Assembly: GCF_006569185.2 (NCBI RefSeq)
Contig: NZ_VIGC02000011.1
Coordinates: 124,001-188,000, forward strand
Reading direction: 5' to 3'
Origin: Litorilinea aerophila
Lineage (GTDB): Bacteria > Chloroflexota > Anaerolineae > Caldilineales > Caldilineaceae
DNA: 64,000 bases
The position numbers and the translations under genes were made by a program. A model generated the notes under the pieces. It was not told the origin of the DNA. It saw only the letters and a list, made by a program, of their open reading frames with translations, and ran no database searches. Position 1 is the first letter of the stretch, and each line of letters starts with the position of its first letter. Below are positions 1 to 9,999 of the stretch, piece after piece.

Positions 1-76
1 GACGCAGCCGTGCGGCCACGGCCAGGGCGGGATAGACGTGTCCGCCGGTTCCGCCACCCGAAATCAAAACGCGCAT
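1..76 (-). CDS. murG: MurG, N-terminal fragment
   Basis: This is the beginning of UDP-N-acetylglucosamine--undecaprenyl-pyrophosphoryl-MurNAc-pentapeptide transferase, which makes lipid II on the cytoplasmic face of the membrane. Only about 25 residues lie in the window; they read MRVLISGGGTGGHVYPALAV, the glycine-rich loop that opens MurG proteins. The ATG at 76 has a GGGAAGG ribosome site about 8 bases upstream. The gene lies inside the still-open end of ftsW in another frame, so the two are probably translationally coupled. It is the last dcw gene visible here. Identification rests on the short motif plus the gene order. Confidence 0.85.
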   Translation of the reverse strand, partial: MRVLISGGGTGGHVYPALAVAARLR

Positions 77-1229
77 AGGCCTGCCTTCCCAGTTCCGATG
101 TTCTGCCGGCGTTGCCCCGGTTGGCCCGGCTGATGCTCAACAAGATCCCGATGCTCCCCAGGACCGTCACCAGGGAGCTCCCCCCGTAGCTGATGAAGGG
201 GAGGGTCACCCCGGTGGGCGGCGCCACGGCCACGATGACGGCCATGTTCAACAGCGCCTGCAGGGTGAGCATGGCCGTGATCCCCGTGGCCAGGAGCATG
301 CCGAAGTTGTCCGGCGCCCGCAGGGCAGTGCGCAGCCCCCGGTAGGCCAGCAGGGTGAACAGCAGAATCACCAGCAGCGTCCCCAACAGCCCCAGCTCCT
401 CGCCGATGACGGCGAAGATGTTGTCACTCCAGCTCAGGGGCAAAAAGCCGGGCATCTTGGCCATGCCGTTGCCCACACCGGTGCCGAACAATCCTCCCCG
501 CAGCAACGTCTGGACGCCCTGCCAGACCTGCCACTCGCTGCTGTGCAGGGGATCCCAGATGGAATCCAGATAGCGCTCCACCCGGCCCCGGGCATAGCTG
601 CTGTAGTGGATCACCAGCCAGAAGGTGGCCGTCCCCCCCAGGCCCACCACCAGGAGCTGCTTCATCTCGGCGCCGGCGATGAAGAACATGATGGACGCGG
701 TGGCCACGATCAGGATGGCGGTGCTGATGTCCGGCTGGGCCACCAGGAGCACGGTCACCGCGCCCATGAGGACGCTGAAGGGCAACAGGCCCACCCGCAC
801 GTCCCGGATCTTGGTGCCTTTGCTGGCCAGCCAGGTGCTGATGTAGATGATGATGACGATCTTGGCCGGCTCGCTGGGCTGGACGCTGCCGCCGAAAAAG
901 GTCCGGGTGGAGCCGTACTTCTCAGAGCCCAGGGCGATGACCGCCAGCAACATGACCAGGGTGATGCCCATCAGGCCGATGCTCCAGCGCTCCCAGAGGG
1001 TGTACGGCAGGCGAGCGGCAACCACCATGGCCACCACGCCAATGGCCACCCAGATGCACTGGCGCAGGACAAAGTAGTAGGGATCGCCCAGGCCATAGAC
1101 CCCCTGGGCGAAGCTGGCGCTGAAGACCATCACCAGCCCCAGCATGAGCAGGGTCACCACGATGGCCAGAAGCCCCCAATCGTAGCTGCCTGGGGCATTT
1201 CGGTTGCGGGATGCCGCAGTGGTTGCCAT
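1..1229 (-). CDS. ftsW: FtsW/SpoVE-type SEDA glycosyltransferase, 3' end outside the window
   Basis: This is a polytopic SEDA-family peptidoglycan polymerase that works with the transpeptidase FtsI at the septum. The translation from ATG 1229 begins MATTAASRNRNAPGSYDW and then shows about ten hydrophobic segments. Family motifs are present: PSEPAKI after the fourth segment, IGEELGLLG near residue 290, and ISYGGSSLV near residue 360. The start lies 5 bases after the murD stop, so the two are co-transcribed. Oddly, the frame has no stop before the window edge and runs through the murG start (codon 384 of ftsW) for at least 75 bases. I checked each line of sequence and saw no frameshift within 77-1229. 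Confidence 0.9.
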   Translation of the reverse strand, partial: MATTAASRNRNAPGSYDWGLLAIVVTLLMLGLVMVFSASFAQGVYGLGDPYYFVLRQCIWVAIGVVAMVVAARLPYTLWERWSIGLMGITLVMLLAVIALGSEKYGSTRTFFGGSVQPSEPAKIVIIIYISTWLASKGTKIRDVRVGLLPFSVLMGAVTVLLVAQPDISTAILIVATASIMFFIAGAEMKQLLVVGLGGTATFWLVIHYSSYARGRVERYLDSIWDPLHSSEWQVWQGVQTLLRGGLFGTGVGNGMAKMPGFLPLSWSDNIFAVIGEELGLLGTLLVILLFTLLAYRGLRTALRAPDNFGMLLATGITAMLTLQALLNMAVIVAVAPPTGVTLPFISYGGSSLVTVLGSIGILLSISRANRGNAGRTSELGRQAYARFDFGWRNRRTRLSRPGRGRTAA

Positions 1230-1234
1230 GATGC

Positions 1235-2800
1235 CTATCCCACGGATTTCATACCAGACATGGAACGGGCCGCCAGCTGCCTGTGCACCAGATGGCGGAA
1301 ATGTTCCCCCCGGGCCTCGAAGTTCTTGTAAGCGTCAAAGCTGGTGCCGCCCGGCGAAAGGAGCACCACCGTGCCGGGCCCGGCGGTGCGGGCGGCCAGC
1401 TCCACCGCCTCGTCCAGCCGCTGCACCACCGCGCAGGCGGGCGCCGGGTGGTCGCTGTAGCGGGCCCGCTCCTGCACCAGGTCCACGATCATGGGGCCGG
1501 CCTCGCCGAAACCGATCAAAAAGCGAACCCGCTCCACGATCTCCTGGGCAAAGGTATCCCAGGAGAGGTTCTTGTCCTTGCCGCCGGCCAGCAGAATGAG
1601 GGTCTGCTGCTGGCTGTCGAAGCTGCGCAGTCCGGCGATGGCCCGCTCCGGCGAGGTGGCGATGCTGTCGTTGATCCAGGTCACCCCGTCCGCCTCGGCG
1701 ACCACCTCTAACCGGTGGGGCACGCCTGTGAAGCGGCGGGCCACGGCGGCGATGGCGTCCACGGAGGCACCGGCGGCGGCACTGATGGCCGCGGCCGCCA
1801 GGAGGTTGGCGATGTTGTGGTCCCCCCGCAGGCGCACTTCGTCCCGCCGGCAGATGGGTTGCCCCTCCAGGAGCAGAAGATCCCCCGCCAGCCAGGCCCC
1901 CTGGGCCAGGGGCGCCTGCCGACTGAAGGGGACCAGCCGGATCCCACGCCCGGCCAGGCTCTCTTGCAGCTCCTGCACCAGGTTCCCCAGCCGCCAGGCC
2001 GAGGGGATCGGACCGGCGTGGCGGCTCTCCGTCGGCAAGAGGGCGGCGGTCACGGCATCGTCGCTGCTGAGCACGGCCGTGGCACCCTGGGGGAGGCGGC
2101 GCAACAGGTTGAACTTGGCGCTGGCGTAGGACGCCATGTTGGGGTGGCGATCCAGGTGGTTGGGCGTCACGTTCAGGATGGCCGCCACGTGGGGGCCACA
2201 CGCCTGGCACGGTCCAAAGGCCACAGCCGGGTCAAAGAGCTCCAGCTGAAAGCTGCTCAGCTCCAGGACCACCGGCTCACCCGGCTGGATGGCGTCCAGC
2301 CGGTCGATGAGGGGCGTGCCGATGTTGCCGCCCACGTGGACCGTCCGGCCGGTGGCGGCCAGCATTTCCCCCACCAGGGTGGTGGTGGTGGTCTTCCCGC
2401 TGCTGCCGGTGATGGCCACCAGGGGGCCCAGCCCCCGGCTGTGGGCCAGCTGGAGGGTCAGCAGGCTGTCGTTGCTCAGGCGGATCCCTCGGGCCACGGC
2501 CTCCTGGACCAGGGGGATCTGGGGCGGAACGCCGCCACTCAGGCAGAGCAGATCGCAGCCGTCCAGCAGGTGCAGGGGGTGCCCTCCCAGGGCAAGCTGC
2601 ACCGGCAGATCCCCCAGCGCGGCCAGCTCGGCCTGGAGCTTTTCGGCCGGCGCGGCATCGCTGATGGTGACCCGGGCGCCCTGGGCCACGAAGAAGCGGG
2701 CCAGGGCCAGCCCCTGCCGGGCCAATCCCAGGATGAGGATGGAACGGTTGGCAAAGCGCAGTTCGTTCTTCAACGTCCCCTCTGTCTTTACACGTGACAT
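1235..2800 (-). CDS. murD: UDP-N-acetylmuramoyl-L-alanine--D-glutamate ligase MurD
   Basis: This cytoplasmic Mur ligase adds D-glutamate to UDP-MurNAc-L-alanine using ATP. It has an N-terminal Rossmann domain ([15 protein letters not shown]), a central ATPase with the P-loop [12 protein letters not shown] near residue 130, and the C-terminal ligase domain ([34 protein letters not shown]). At 521 residues it is longer than the usual 450 or so; the extra length is spread over loops in the middle domain. ATG 2800 has AGGTGA about 6 bases upstream. It follows mraY after a 134-base gap and is nearly fused to ftsW. Confidence 0.95.
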   Translation of the reverse strand: MSRVKTEGTLKNELRFANRSILILGLARQGLALARFFVAQGARVTISDAAPAEKLQAELAALGDLPVQLALGGHPLHLLDGCDLLCLSGGVPPQIPLVQEAVARGIRLSNDSLLTLQLAHSRGLGPLVAITGSSGKTTTTTLVGEMLAATGRTVHVGGNIGTPLIDRLDAIQPGEPVVLELSSFQLELFDPAVAFGPCQACGPHVAAILNVTPNHLDRHPNMASYASAKFNLLRRLPQGATAVLSSDDAVTAALLPTESRHAGPIPSAWRLGNLVQELQESLAGRGIRLVPFSRQAPLAQGAWLAGDLLLLEGQPICRRDEVRLRGDHNIANLLAAAAISAAAGASVDAIAAVARRFTGVPHRLEVVAEADGVTWINDSIATSPERAIAGLRSFDSQQQTLILLAGGKDKNLSWDTFAQEIVERVRFLIGFGEAGPMIVDLVQERARYSDHPAPACAVVQRLDEAVELAARTAGPGTVVLLSPGGTSFDAYKNFEARGEHFRHLVHRQLAARSMSGMKSVG

Positions 2801-2869
2801 GCCGGGTCACCTGACCGGTCAAAACTCGGATGGCACTAAACAACGGGCGAGTTCACGCCCCCGTCGCAG

Positions 2870-2889
2870 GTCCGGCCTCCTGGCCGGAC
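2870..2889. repeat. GGCC palindromic hairpin between mraY and murD
   Basis: A perfect stem GTCCGGCC / GGCCGGAC with a four-base loop (TCCT) sits in the 134-base gap between mraY and murD. A near copy, also preceded by CGCAGG and followed by A, lies at 21295-21314 with the loop reversed to AGGA. It may be a small dispersed palindromic element or an mRNA-processing hairpin. No T-run follows, so it is not a clear terminator. Confidence 0.5.
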
Positions 2890-2934
2890 AGAGGTACAGC
2901 CTCCTGTCACGCCAGGATGGGTGACCTGCATCCC

Positions 2935-3954
2935 TCAGATCAGCGCCAGGGCGACGCCCAACATGCCGCTCAACACGCTAATCAGCCAGAAGCGCTCCTT
3001 GATCTGGGTTTCGCTCCACCCCAGCAGCTCGAAGTGGTGGTGCAGGGGCGCCATCTTGAAAATGCGACGGCCCTCCCCGTAACGGCGCTTGGTCCACTTG
3101 TAATAGGTCACCTGAAGGGTGCTGCTCAAGGTTTCGGCCACAAAGACCGAACCCACCACCGGCAGCAGGAGCCACTGACCCGTCATCACGGCCACCAGCC
3201 CCAGGGTAGCGCCCAGGGCCAGGCTCCCCGTATCGCCCATGAACATCTGGGCCGGATGGGCGTTGTACCAGAGGAAGGCCAGCAGCGCGCCCACCACGGT
3301 GAAGCAAAAGGCCATCAGGTAGACCTGGTTCTGCAGGTAGGCGATGATGCCATAGCTGGCGAAGCCGATGCTGCTGATGCTCCCTGCCAGGCTGTCCAGC
3401 CCGTCGGTGATGTTGACCGCGTTGCTGGTGGCCACGATGATGAAAATCGTGATGGGGATGATCAGCGGGCCGATGCGGAAGAAGCCGCCCTCATATGGCC
3501 CCCGCAGGCCCGGCACCCCCACGTAGTCCCAGTGGGGCGGCCCGAAGTAGAGCACCAGGGCGATGATGGTGGCAAAAATGAGCTGAAAGGTGCTCTTCAT
3601 GCGGGCACTCATGCCCTCTCCCCGGGCCCGCAGGCCCTTCACCCCCTGCCAGTCGTCCACCGCCCCCAACAGGGCGTGGGAGCCCAGGCAGAAAAAGAGG
3701 AGCAGGGTACTCTGCCCGATCAGATTCATGCCCCAGAGGTTCGCCACGTTCAACACGCCGGTGATGAGCAGGACCGGCACCACGATCAGGATCCCGCCCA
3801 TGGTCGGCGTACCGGTTTTCACCTGGTGTCCACCCGGCAATTCCACCCGAATCTGTTTGCCGATCCCCCATCGCTTGAGCAATGTGATGAGGGGCTTGCC
3901 CCACATCACCGCGATAAAGAAACTGACGGTACCCAGGGTGAGCGCATATGCCAT
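2935..3954 (-). CDS. mraY: Phospho-N-acetylmuramoyl-pentapeptide transferase MraY
   Basis: This integral membrane enzyme transfers phospho-MurNAc-pentapeptide to undecaprenyl phosphate, giving lipid I. The 339-residue protein has the usual ten or so membrane segments and the family motifs: TPTMGGILI near residue 50, the Asp pair in AVDDWQG near 100, [13 protein letters not shown] near 180, [12 protein letters not shown] near 240, and the histidine motif [12 protein letters not shown] near 300. Length and motif spacing match the family. It sits between murF and murD, as in most dcw clusters, 65 bases after murF. Confidence 0.96.
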   Translation of the reverse strand: MAYALTLGTVSFFIAVMWGKPLITLLKRWGIGKQIRVELPGGHQVKTGTPTMGGILIVVPVLLITGVLNVANLWGMNLIGQSTLLLFFCLGSHALLGAVDDWQGVKGLRARGEGMSARMKSTFQLIFATIIALVLYFGPPHWDYVGVPGLRGPYEGGFFRIGPLIIPITIFIIVATSNAVNITDGLDSLAGSISSIGFASYGIIAYLQNQVYLMAFCFTVVGALLAFLWYNAHPAQMFMGDTGSLALGATLGLVAVMTGQWLLLPVVGSVFVAETLSSTLQVTYYKWTKRRYGEGRRIFKMAPLHHHFELLGWSETQIKERFWLISVLSGMLGVALALI

Positions 3955-4019
3955 GAACGACTCTTTCCAGTGGATGCTGACTTCCTGGCCTGTCTCGCAG
4001 TCAGCCCGGGGGATCGCGC

Positions 4020-5534
4020 CTACGCCAGGCTCATTTCTGCCACGATGGTATCCATGCCCACAGCCCGACTTCCCTTCACCAGGACCAGGTCATCGGCCTG
4101 GACGAGTTGCCGCAGCAGCTCGATGGCTTCCTGGGCGTCCCCGGTGATGTGGAGGCGATCTTCGGGGAAGCCCACCTCGCGGGCCTCGGCGCCAATGGCT
4201 TTCCCCAGCTCCCCCACCGTCACCAGGACGTCCACCACGGCGGCGGCGCGGCGACCCACCAGCTTGTGCCCCTCCTCCGTGTACTGCCCCAGCTCCAACA
4301 TGTCGCCCAGGACGGCCATCCGGCGTCCACTGCCGCTGGGCTGGAGATCGGCCAGCAGGTTCAGGGCGGCCACGGTGCTGGCCGGGCTGGCGTTGTAGGT
4401 GTCGTCGATGACGGTGCAGCCGTTGATCCCGGGCACCACCACCAGGCGGAGCTGGCCGGAGAGGCTCTGCATGCCGGCCACGATCTCCTCCCAGCTCAGG
4501 CCTTCCACCAGGCCCACGGCGGCAGCCCGCAGGGCCGTGTGGACGCTATGACGCCCCAGCAGCGGCACCCGCACGTGGAGGGACTCAGGGCGTTGGCTGT
4601 CCGGCGGGCGGTAGTGGAAGCGGAAGCGGATCCCCTCCAGCCCCGCGCTTTCGATCTCATCGGCCCAGAGATCCGCCTCGGGAGTGAGCCCGTAGCGGAA
4701 AATGCGGGCCCGGGTCAGGTCGGCCATGGCCCGCACCCGTTCATCGTCCCAGTTCAGGATGGCCACGCCGCCCTCCTCCGCGGACGGGAGTGCCTGCACC
4801 AGCTCCGACTTGGCCTGGGCAATGCGCTCCATGGTGCCCAGGCGGCTCAGGTGGGTGGGCCCCACGTTGGTGATGACGCCGATGAGGGGGCGAGCCAGGG
4901 TACACAGGGTGTGGATCTCCCCCAGGGCGTACATGCCCATCTCCACCACGGCCCGCTCGTGTTGGGGCCCCAGGTTGAGCAGCGCCAGGGGAAGCCCCTG
5001 TTCGCTGTTCAGGTTGCCGGGGGTGTGGAAGGTGTTGTAGCGCTGGCGCAAGACCGCGGCCGTCAGTTCCTTGGTGGTGGTCTTGCCCACGCTGCCGGTG
5101 ATGCCAATCACCCGTAGATCTCCATGGCAGCGGTGCATCCGCTGGAAGCCACCCACCTTCTGCAGCGCGACCACGCTGTCCGTCACCACAAAGGCCAGGG
5201 GCGCCCTGCCCAGATCCGCGGCTGCGGCCGCGTCGGCAAATGCCCCGGGGCGGGTACAATCCACCACCCTGGCGCCCTGGGCTTCTGCCTGGGCCTGGCC
5301 GTGGGGCTGGCAGATGATCGCCCGGGCGCCGGCCGCCAGGGCATCCTGGATGTAGGCGTGGCCATCAGTCTTCTGGCCCTGCAAGGCAATAAAGAGATCC
5401 CCCGGCTCCACGGCCCGGCTGTCCAGGGATGCCCGGGGAATGGGCACCGGCGCCAATGCCAGGGGTGGCAGGTCGCCGGTCAGGGCCTGCCAGAGGGTAT
5501 GGAGGGTGATTCTGGTTGCCGTCACCGGACCCAC
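4020..5534 (-). CDS. murF: UDP-MurNAc-tripeptide--D-alanyl-D-alanine ligase MurF
   Basis: MurF attaches D-Ala-D-Ala to the UDP-MurNAc-tripeptide in the cytoplasm. The protein shows the N-terminal substrate domain ([18 protein letters not shown]), the P-loop [13 protein letters not shown] near residue 135, [14 protein letters not shown], and the C-terminal [12 protein letters not shown] segment. The open frame reaches back to 5732, inside ftsI, but the GTG at 5534 is preferred: it has AAAGGGAG upstream and starts a normal MurF N-terminus ([17 protein letters not shown]), giving 504 residues. The gene follows ftsI directly; murE, which usually lies between them, is absent. Confidence 0.93.
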   Translation of the reverse strand: MGPVTATRITLHTLWQALTGDLPPLALAPVPIPRASLDSRAVEPGDLFIALQGQKTDGHAYIQDALAAGARAIICQPHGQAQAEAQGARVVDCTRPGAFADAAAAADLGRAPLAFVVTDSVVALQKVGGFQRMHRCHGDLRVIGITGSVGKTTTKELTAAVLRQRYNTFHTPGNLNSEQGLPLALLNLGPQHERAVVEMGMYALGEIHTLCTLARPLIGVITNVGPTHLSRLGTMERIAQAKSELVQALPSAEEGGVAILNWDDERVRAMADLTRARIFRYGLTPEADLWADEIESAGLEGIRFRFHYRPPDSQRPESLHVRVPLLGRHSVHTALRAAAVGLVEGLSWEEIVAGMQSLSGQLRLVVVPGINGCTVIDDTYNASPASTVAALNLLADLQPSGSGRRMAVLGDMLELGQYTEEGHKLVGRRAAAVVDVLVTVGELGKAIGAEAREVGFPEDRLHITGDAQEAIELLRQLVQADDLVLVKGSRAVGMDTIVAEMSLA

Positions 5535-5626
5535 AGATACCTGCTCCCTTTGCTGTCCGTACCTTGATCGTAACCTTGATCGTTGCTCATTTGCGACGTA
5601 AACATCCTCAAATGCCAAAATCCCCG

Positions 5627-7444
5627 TTAATCCAGCGAGACAGGCTGGACCGACTCGGGCGGAATGTTCATGTGTTCCAGCAGCCGCTTCATCACCCGGC
5701 TGAAGACCGGGGCCGCGGTGTTGGACGCCCACTGGTTGATGTTGGGATCCGGCCGGTCCATCTTCACCAGGACGACCAGCTGGGGGTCGTCCGCGGGGGC
5801 AAAGCCGATGAAGCTGACGATGGTTTCATCCAGCACATAGCCCTGGGGCGTGGGGATCTGGGCGGTGCCGCTCTTGCCGGCCACCCGATAGCCGGGCACC
5901 CGGGCCTTGGTATTGCCCGTCTCCACCACCGCCACCATCATCTCGGTGAGCTTCTGGGCTGCCTCCGGCTGGAGAACCTGGCGCACGGTGACCGGCTCGG
6001 TCCACTGAACGGTTTCGCCATCCACCCGGGCCTGGACCACGTAGGGCTGCATGAGTCGGCCCTGGTTGGCGATGGCCGCGGCGGCCCGAATCATCTGGAT
6101 GGGAGTGACGGCCAGGCCCTGGCCGAAGCTGTTGGTGCCCAGATCCGACAGGCTCCAGTGGGGGTCCTGGGGCGTCTTGATCAGGCCGTTGATCTCGCCG
6201 GAGAGATCGATGTTGGTGGCCTCGCCAAAGCCGAAAAGGCGCAGATATTGGTAAAAGCGATCGGGGCCCAGCAACTGCGCCACCTGGGCCGTCACCACGT
6301 TAAGGGAGCGGGCCAGGGCGTCGGTGGCGGTGACCTGGCCGTAGGCCATCCGGTTGCTGTTGTAGATGGCCCGCCCCCCCACGGTGATATAGCCAGTGTC
6401 GGTAAAGACGGTGGACGGCTCCATCAACCCGGCGTCCAGGGCCGCGGCCATGGTGATGATCTTGAAAATGGAGCCGGGCTCGTACTGGGCGCTGATGGCC
6501 GGGTTGGGAAAACGCTCCTGGGGCATCTCCGGATAGCGGTTGGGATCGTAGTCGGGCAGGTTCACCATGCCCAGGATCGCGCCCGTTTTGGGCGCCATCA
6601 CGATGATGGTGCCGGCCTCGGCCCGATATTGGGCCAGGCCCTGGGCCAGCTCGTCCCGAATAATCCACTGGACGGTGCGGTCCAGGGTCAGCACCAGATC
6701 CTTGCCCACATCGGAGGGGACGAAGCGGCGCACCTCCTCGGGCAGGCTCTCCAGCCCGTCCTGACGCCCGCCCAGCAGACCGGCGCCGTCCTGGCGGAGG
6801 AACTCGTCGTAGTACGCCTCCAGGCCCATGACGCCCCCCAAATCGGGCCGTACAAAGCCGGTCAGGTGGGCGAAGAGGGACTCCTGGGGGTAGAAGCGCC
6901 GGGGGGTCGGTCGCACGTGGACCTGTTGCAGGGGGTAGATCACATTTTCTTTTTCCTGGAGGGCCTTGAAATCCAGGATCTTTTGGGCTTCGGTCAGGCT
7001 TACGTCGTTGGCCAACACAGCAAAATAGGCGTCCTGATAATTCGTCAACACAGACATCGTGTGATCATAGGGCAACCCGATCAGATCGTGCAACTGGCGG
7101 GCCACCTCGATGCGCGCCTCCTCGGTCTCCAACTGGCGGGGGGTGGCGGAAATCTGGTAGAAATAGCGGTTCACCACCAGTGGGACGCCGTCCCGGTCGA
7201 CCATGATCCCCCGGGCCGTCGGCCCTTCCTCCGCCACGACAGACGCCGCCGCCTGATCCCGCTGGAAGATCTGGTAGCGCACCAGCTGTCCCAGGACGAT
7301 GAGGGTCAAGAGGCCAAATCCGACGGCCAGCAGGTGAAAACGCCCCACGGGCCGGGCCGGTTGGCTGGCCGCGCCGGCATGGGAGGATGCCAGATGGGGT
7401 GAAAGTCCGCCGGAAAGGCGGTGGAATGTGCCCGGAGATTCCAT
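5627..7444 (-). CDS. ftsI: FtsI/SpoVD-type penicillin-binding protein (septal transpeptidase)
   Basis: This class B penicillin-binding protein cross-links septal peptidoglycan outside the membrane. A single membrane anchor near residue 45 ([18 protein letters not shown]) is followed by the dimerisation domain and the transpeptidase domain with SIFK (nucleophile Ser) in [11 protein letters not shown], and KSG in [10 protein letters not shown]. The frame is open to 7495 inside the upstream gene. ATG 7444 is chosen because it lies 11 bases after the ftsL-like stop with CAGG upstream, giving 605 residues. There is no PASTA domain; the protein ends soon after the transpeptidase fold. Confidence 0.93.
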   Translation of the reverse strand: MESPGTFHRLSGGLSPHLASSHAGAASQPARPVGRFHLLAVGFGLLTLIVLGQLVRYQIFQRDQAAASVVAEEGPTARGIMVDRDGVPLVVNRYFYQISATPRQLETEEARIEVARQLHDLIGLPYDHTMSVLTNYQDAYFAVLANDVSLTEAQKILDFKALQEKENVIYPLQQVHVRPTPRRFYPQESLFAHLTGFVRPDLGGVMGLEAYYDEFLRQDGAGLLGGRQDGLESLPEEVRRFVPSDVGKDLVLTLDRTVQWIIRDELAQGLAQYRAEAGTIIVMAPKTGAILGMVNLPDYDPNRYPEMPQERFPNPAISAQYEPGSIFKIITMAAALDAGLMEPSTVFTDTGYITVGGRAIYNSNRMAYGQVTATDALARSLNVVTAQVAQLLGPDRFYQYLRLFGFGEATNIDLSGEINGLIKTPQDPHWSLSDLGTNSFGQGLAVTPIQMIRAAAAIANQGRLMQPYVVQARVDGETVQWTEPVTVRQVLQPEAAQKLTEMMVAVVETGNTKARVPGYRVAGKSGTAQIPTPQGYVLDETIVSFIGFAPADDPQLVVLVKMDRPDPNINQWASNTAAPVFSRVMKRLLEHMNIPPESVQPVSLD

Positions 7445-7455
7445 GGATGCCTGAG

Positions 7456-8130
7456 TTATTCCTGAACAGGCTGACGCGGCCACCAGCGGGTCCACCAGCC
7501 AAATGGAGCCTCGTCGGCGGCAGGGCTGGCGGGTGTGGGCAAGGCCAGCGGCTCTCTGGAATTGGAGTCAGGGGCAAAGAGGGTCTGCAGCCAGTGGAGA
7601 AGCCCCCCCTCCGCCTGGGTCTTTTCCGGCTGGGGCTCAGCCACAGGGGCCGGAATAGCCGGGGCGGCAGGGGTCGCCGGAAGGACGACGAAGGTACGGC
7701 CCTCCGCGGGCACATAGCCCAGTTCCCGGGCCCGTTGGGCGATCCGATCCAGGTTGGTGGCTGCCGCAATCTGCCAGGCCAGCTCGCTGTTTTCCTGGAT
7801 GAGCCGCTCGTGTTGTGCCTGGAGCTGGCTCAGCTCCACCCGGGCCTGCAGGATCTGGGCCGCCAACAGGACGTGCAGGGTCAGCCCCAGGAAGATCAGG
7901 CTAAGGCCGGCCACGTAGCGGGCAAAGGCCTGGGGACTGTCCGGCAGCCGGAGCCAGCCAGCCGCCACGTCCATCTGCCGGAGGAGCGGAGACAGCCAAC
8001 CCGACGGCAGGGGAAGGGCCGGTGCAGCCGTGGAGGGGGCGGTTGTCGCCTGACTCCAGCGGGACGCCGGGGATGACTTTTGGGCATACGGGGCAGAGGG
8101 AGAGAATGAACGCTGGGATACCAGTTGCAT
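7456..8130 (-). CDS. FtsL-like septum-formation protein
   Basis: This is a bitopic protein in the ftsL position between rsmH and ftsI. From ATG 8130 (RBS AGAGGAG, 5-6 bases upstream) it has 224 residues. A roughly 65-residue cytoplasmic region precedes one membrane helix (FARYVAGLSLIFLGLTLHVLL), then a short coiled coil (ARVELSQLQAQHERLIQENSELAWQIA) and the FtsL/DivIC-like segment NLDRIAQRARELGYVP. A Pro/Ala-rich tail of about 85 residues follows, longer than in typical FtsL. FtsL proteins are poorly conserved in sequence, so the call rests on topology, the coiled coil and position. The frame is open upstream to 8433, but that extension overlaps rsmH and lacks coding character. Confidence 0.75.
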   Translation of the reverse strand: MQLVSQRSFSPSAPYAQKSSPASRWSQATTAPSTAAPALPLPSGWLSPLLRQMDVAAGWLRLPDSPQAFARYVAGLSLIFLGLTLHVLLAAQILQARVELSQLQAQHERLIQENSELAWQIAAATNLDRIAQRARELGYVPAEGRTFVVLPATPAAPAIPAPVAEPQPEKTQAEGGLLHWLQTLFAPDSNSREPLALPTPASPAADEAPFGWWTRWWPRQPVQE

Positions 8131-8190
8131 AAGTGCTCCTCTGTCATCGGCGAATTGGCAGCGACGACCACCTTGCAGAATGACATAGAC

Positions 8191-8220
8191 GATGACATGA
8201 AAGACGATGACATGAAAGAC
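8191..8220. repeat. 15-bp tandem duplication in the ftsL leader
   Basis: Two exact head-to-tail copies of GATGACATGAAAGAC lie in the 226-base gap between rsmH and the ftsL-like gene, followed by TGTCTTGAT repeated twice (about 8228-8258). The gap is AT-richer than its surroundings. No gene or clear promoter is visible in it. Confidence 0.7.
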
Positions 8221-8356
8221 GTCAAAATGTCTTGATAATACCCTGATAATGTCTTGATGGTGCCTGGATGCGCTGCTGGTATGCGTTGGTTGTGCCTTGC
8301 GGAACCGGCGAAGGACGCTGACAAAGGACGCTGGCAGAGGTCTTCGCCGGGGCCTG

Positions 8357-9316
8357 TCAGAGCCGCTCTGCGATGCGCAACTTGGCGGAACGGCTCCGAG
8401 GATTGTGCTGGATCTCAGCCGCATCCGGCACAATGGGTTTGCGGGTGATGATGCGCAGGCCTGGCATCTTTTCGTAGCCGCCCTGGGGGTGGGATGGATC
8501 CTGGACGAAGGAGCTGGCTTCTGCCTGCATCCAGCGCTTCACAATCCGATCCTCCAGGCTGTGGAAGCTGATGACCGCCAGACGCCCTCCAGGCTTCAGG
8601 AGCTCCAGGCATTGGGGCAGGACCGACTCCAGGGCCGCGAGCTCCTGATTGACGGCGATGCGCAGGGCCTGGAAGGTGCGGGTGGCCGGATGAAGACGCT
8701 CGCCCCGCCGGCCGCCCACGGCCCGTTCTACCGCCTGAGCCAGCTGGCCGGTGGTCTCAAAGGGCCGGTGGCGCACCAGGTAGCGGGCAATTCGTCGGCT
8801 GCGCCGCTCCTCCCCATACTGGTAGATCAGATCGGCCAGCTCTTGCTCGGGCCAGGTATTGACGATGTCGGCGGCGCTCAAGGGCTGAGCCGGGTCGAAG
8901 CGCATGTCCAGGGGCCCATCCTGCTGGAACGAAAAGCCCCGGTCCGCGAGATCCAACTGAAAGCTGCTGACGCCCAGATCCAACAAGATGGCGTCGACAG
9001 GTGCAAAGTGGTGGGTGTGGACTGTCTGTCTCAACTGCGTGAAATTGCTCTGGACGAGTCGCAGGCGCCCTGCCTGGACGGCATGGGAGAGCCGTTCGGC
9101 AACCCGTTGAATGGCCTCCGGATCGGCGTCCAAGCCCAACACCAAACCGTCGGGTGCTGAACGCTGGAGCATGGCTTCCGTGTGCCCACCGCCCCCCACC
9201 GTGGCATCCACCATGCGCATGCCGGGGCGGATCTGGAGGCCCTCCAGCACAGCCTCCAACAGGACGGGGACGTGGCGATAAAGATCAGATGGATGGGCGC
9301 CGGCATGGGCGTCCAT
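8357..9316 (-). CDS. rsmH: 16S rRNA m4C1402 methyltransferase RsmH (MraW)
   Basis: RsmH methylates N4 of C1402 in 16S rRNA using S-adenosylmethionine. The protein shows the SAM-binding motif MVDATVGGGGHTEAML, the catalytic-region motif ILLDLGVSSFQLD, RGFSFQQDGPLDMRFD, and the C-terminal RLAVISFHSLEDRIVK and RSRSAKLRIAERL. ATG 9316 (GAGGAA upstream, 319 residues) gives a standard N-terminus ending in YRHVPVLLEAVLEGL. Longer starts at 9364 and at 9397, the latter overlapping the mraZ stop, are possible but have weaker ribosome sites. Confidence 0.95.
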   Translation of the reverse strand: MDAHAGAHPSDLYRHVPVLLEAVLEGLQIRPGMRMVDATVGGGGHTEAMLQRSAPDGLVLGLDADPEAIQRVAERLSHAVQAGRLRLVQSNFTQLRQTVHTHHFAPVDAILLDLGVSSFQLDLADRGFSFQQDGPLDMRFDPAQPLSAADIVNTWPEQELADLIYQYGEERRSRRIARYLVRHRPFETTGQLAQAVERAVGGRRGERLHPATRTFQALRIAVNQELAALESVLPQCLELLKPGGRLAVISFHSLEDRIVKRWMQAEASSFVQDPSHPQGGYEKMPGLRIITRKPIVPDAAEIQHNPRSRSAKLRIAERL

Positions 9317-9389
9317 CGGGGTCTCTTCCTCATCGCCCGCCTGGATACCACCGGATACCATCATGAGGAACCTGACATTGCTCCTGGAC

Positions 9390-9824
9390 TCATACATTCA
9401 AGGCGGCGAACAGTTCGCCGTCGATGTTGCCGCTGTCCAACGGCTGCAGGACCTTTTCCTCCCAGAGGGAGGGCTGCCACAGCTCGACGAATGTATGGAG
9501 GCCGGCGACGAGAATATCGCTCTCAATCTGGGCGTAATCCCGCAGGCGCTGGCTGATCAAGATGCGTCCCTGCCGGTCCGGCTTCAGATCTTCGGCGGCG
9601 CTGAAGATGGCCCGGCGCAGGAGGGCCGACCGGGGATCGGTCAGGGGCAGGGCGCTGATCTTTTCGGCCATTTCCATCCACCTGGCCTGGGGGATCACCA
9701 GCAGACAGCGCTCCACAGGATTCCGGGTGATCACCAGGCCGGCGGCCAGCTGATCCCGGAACTTGGCCGGAATGGTCAACCGGCCCTTGCTGTCCAGACT
9801 GTGGATGAATTCGCCGAGGAACAC
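9390..9824 (-). CDS. mraZ: Transcriptional regulator MraZ
   Basis: MraZ is a SpoVT/AbrB-fold DNA-binding protein that assembles into rings and represses the dcw operon in several bacteria. The 144-residue protein contains the two tandem MraZ repeats, seen in SLDSKGRLTIPAKFRD and again in DRQGRILISQRLRDYA. The start is a GTG at 9824 giving MFLGEFIHSLDSKGR, the usual N-terminus. It is the first gene of the minus-strand dcw operon. Its leader carries GTGGG repeats that look like its own operator. Confidence 0.95.
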   Translation of the reverse strand: MFLGEFIHSLDSKGRLTIPAKFRDQLAAGLVITRNPVERCLLVIPQARWMEMAEKISALPLTDPRSALLRRAIFSAAEDLKPDRQGRILISQRLRDYAQIESDILVAGLHTFVELWQPSLWEEKVLQPLDSGNIDGELFAALNV

Positions 9825-9999
9825 GCGATGATCCCGTTCTGCAGATGGAGGTCACGCCGTGTTACACATCGCCCTGCTACATGGCTGTGACCCAGATGGC
9901 GCTCAACAAAGGGCAGTGCTGAACGGTCGGGCAAAGATCCGCCCATCAGGCGGCGGGGACCTGCCAATATCCCAAATTCAGAACACTTGTTCTTGGCGT

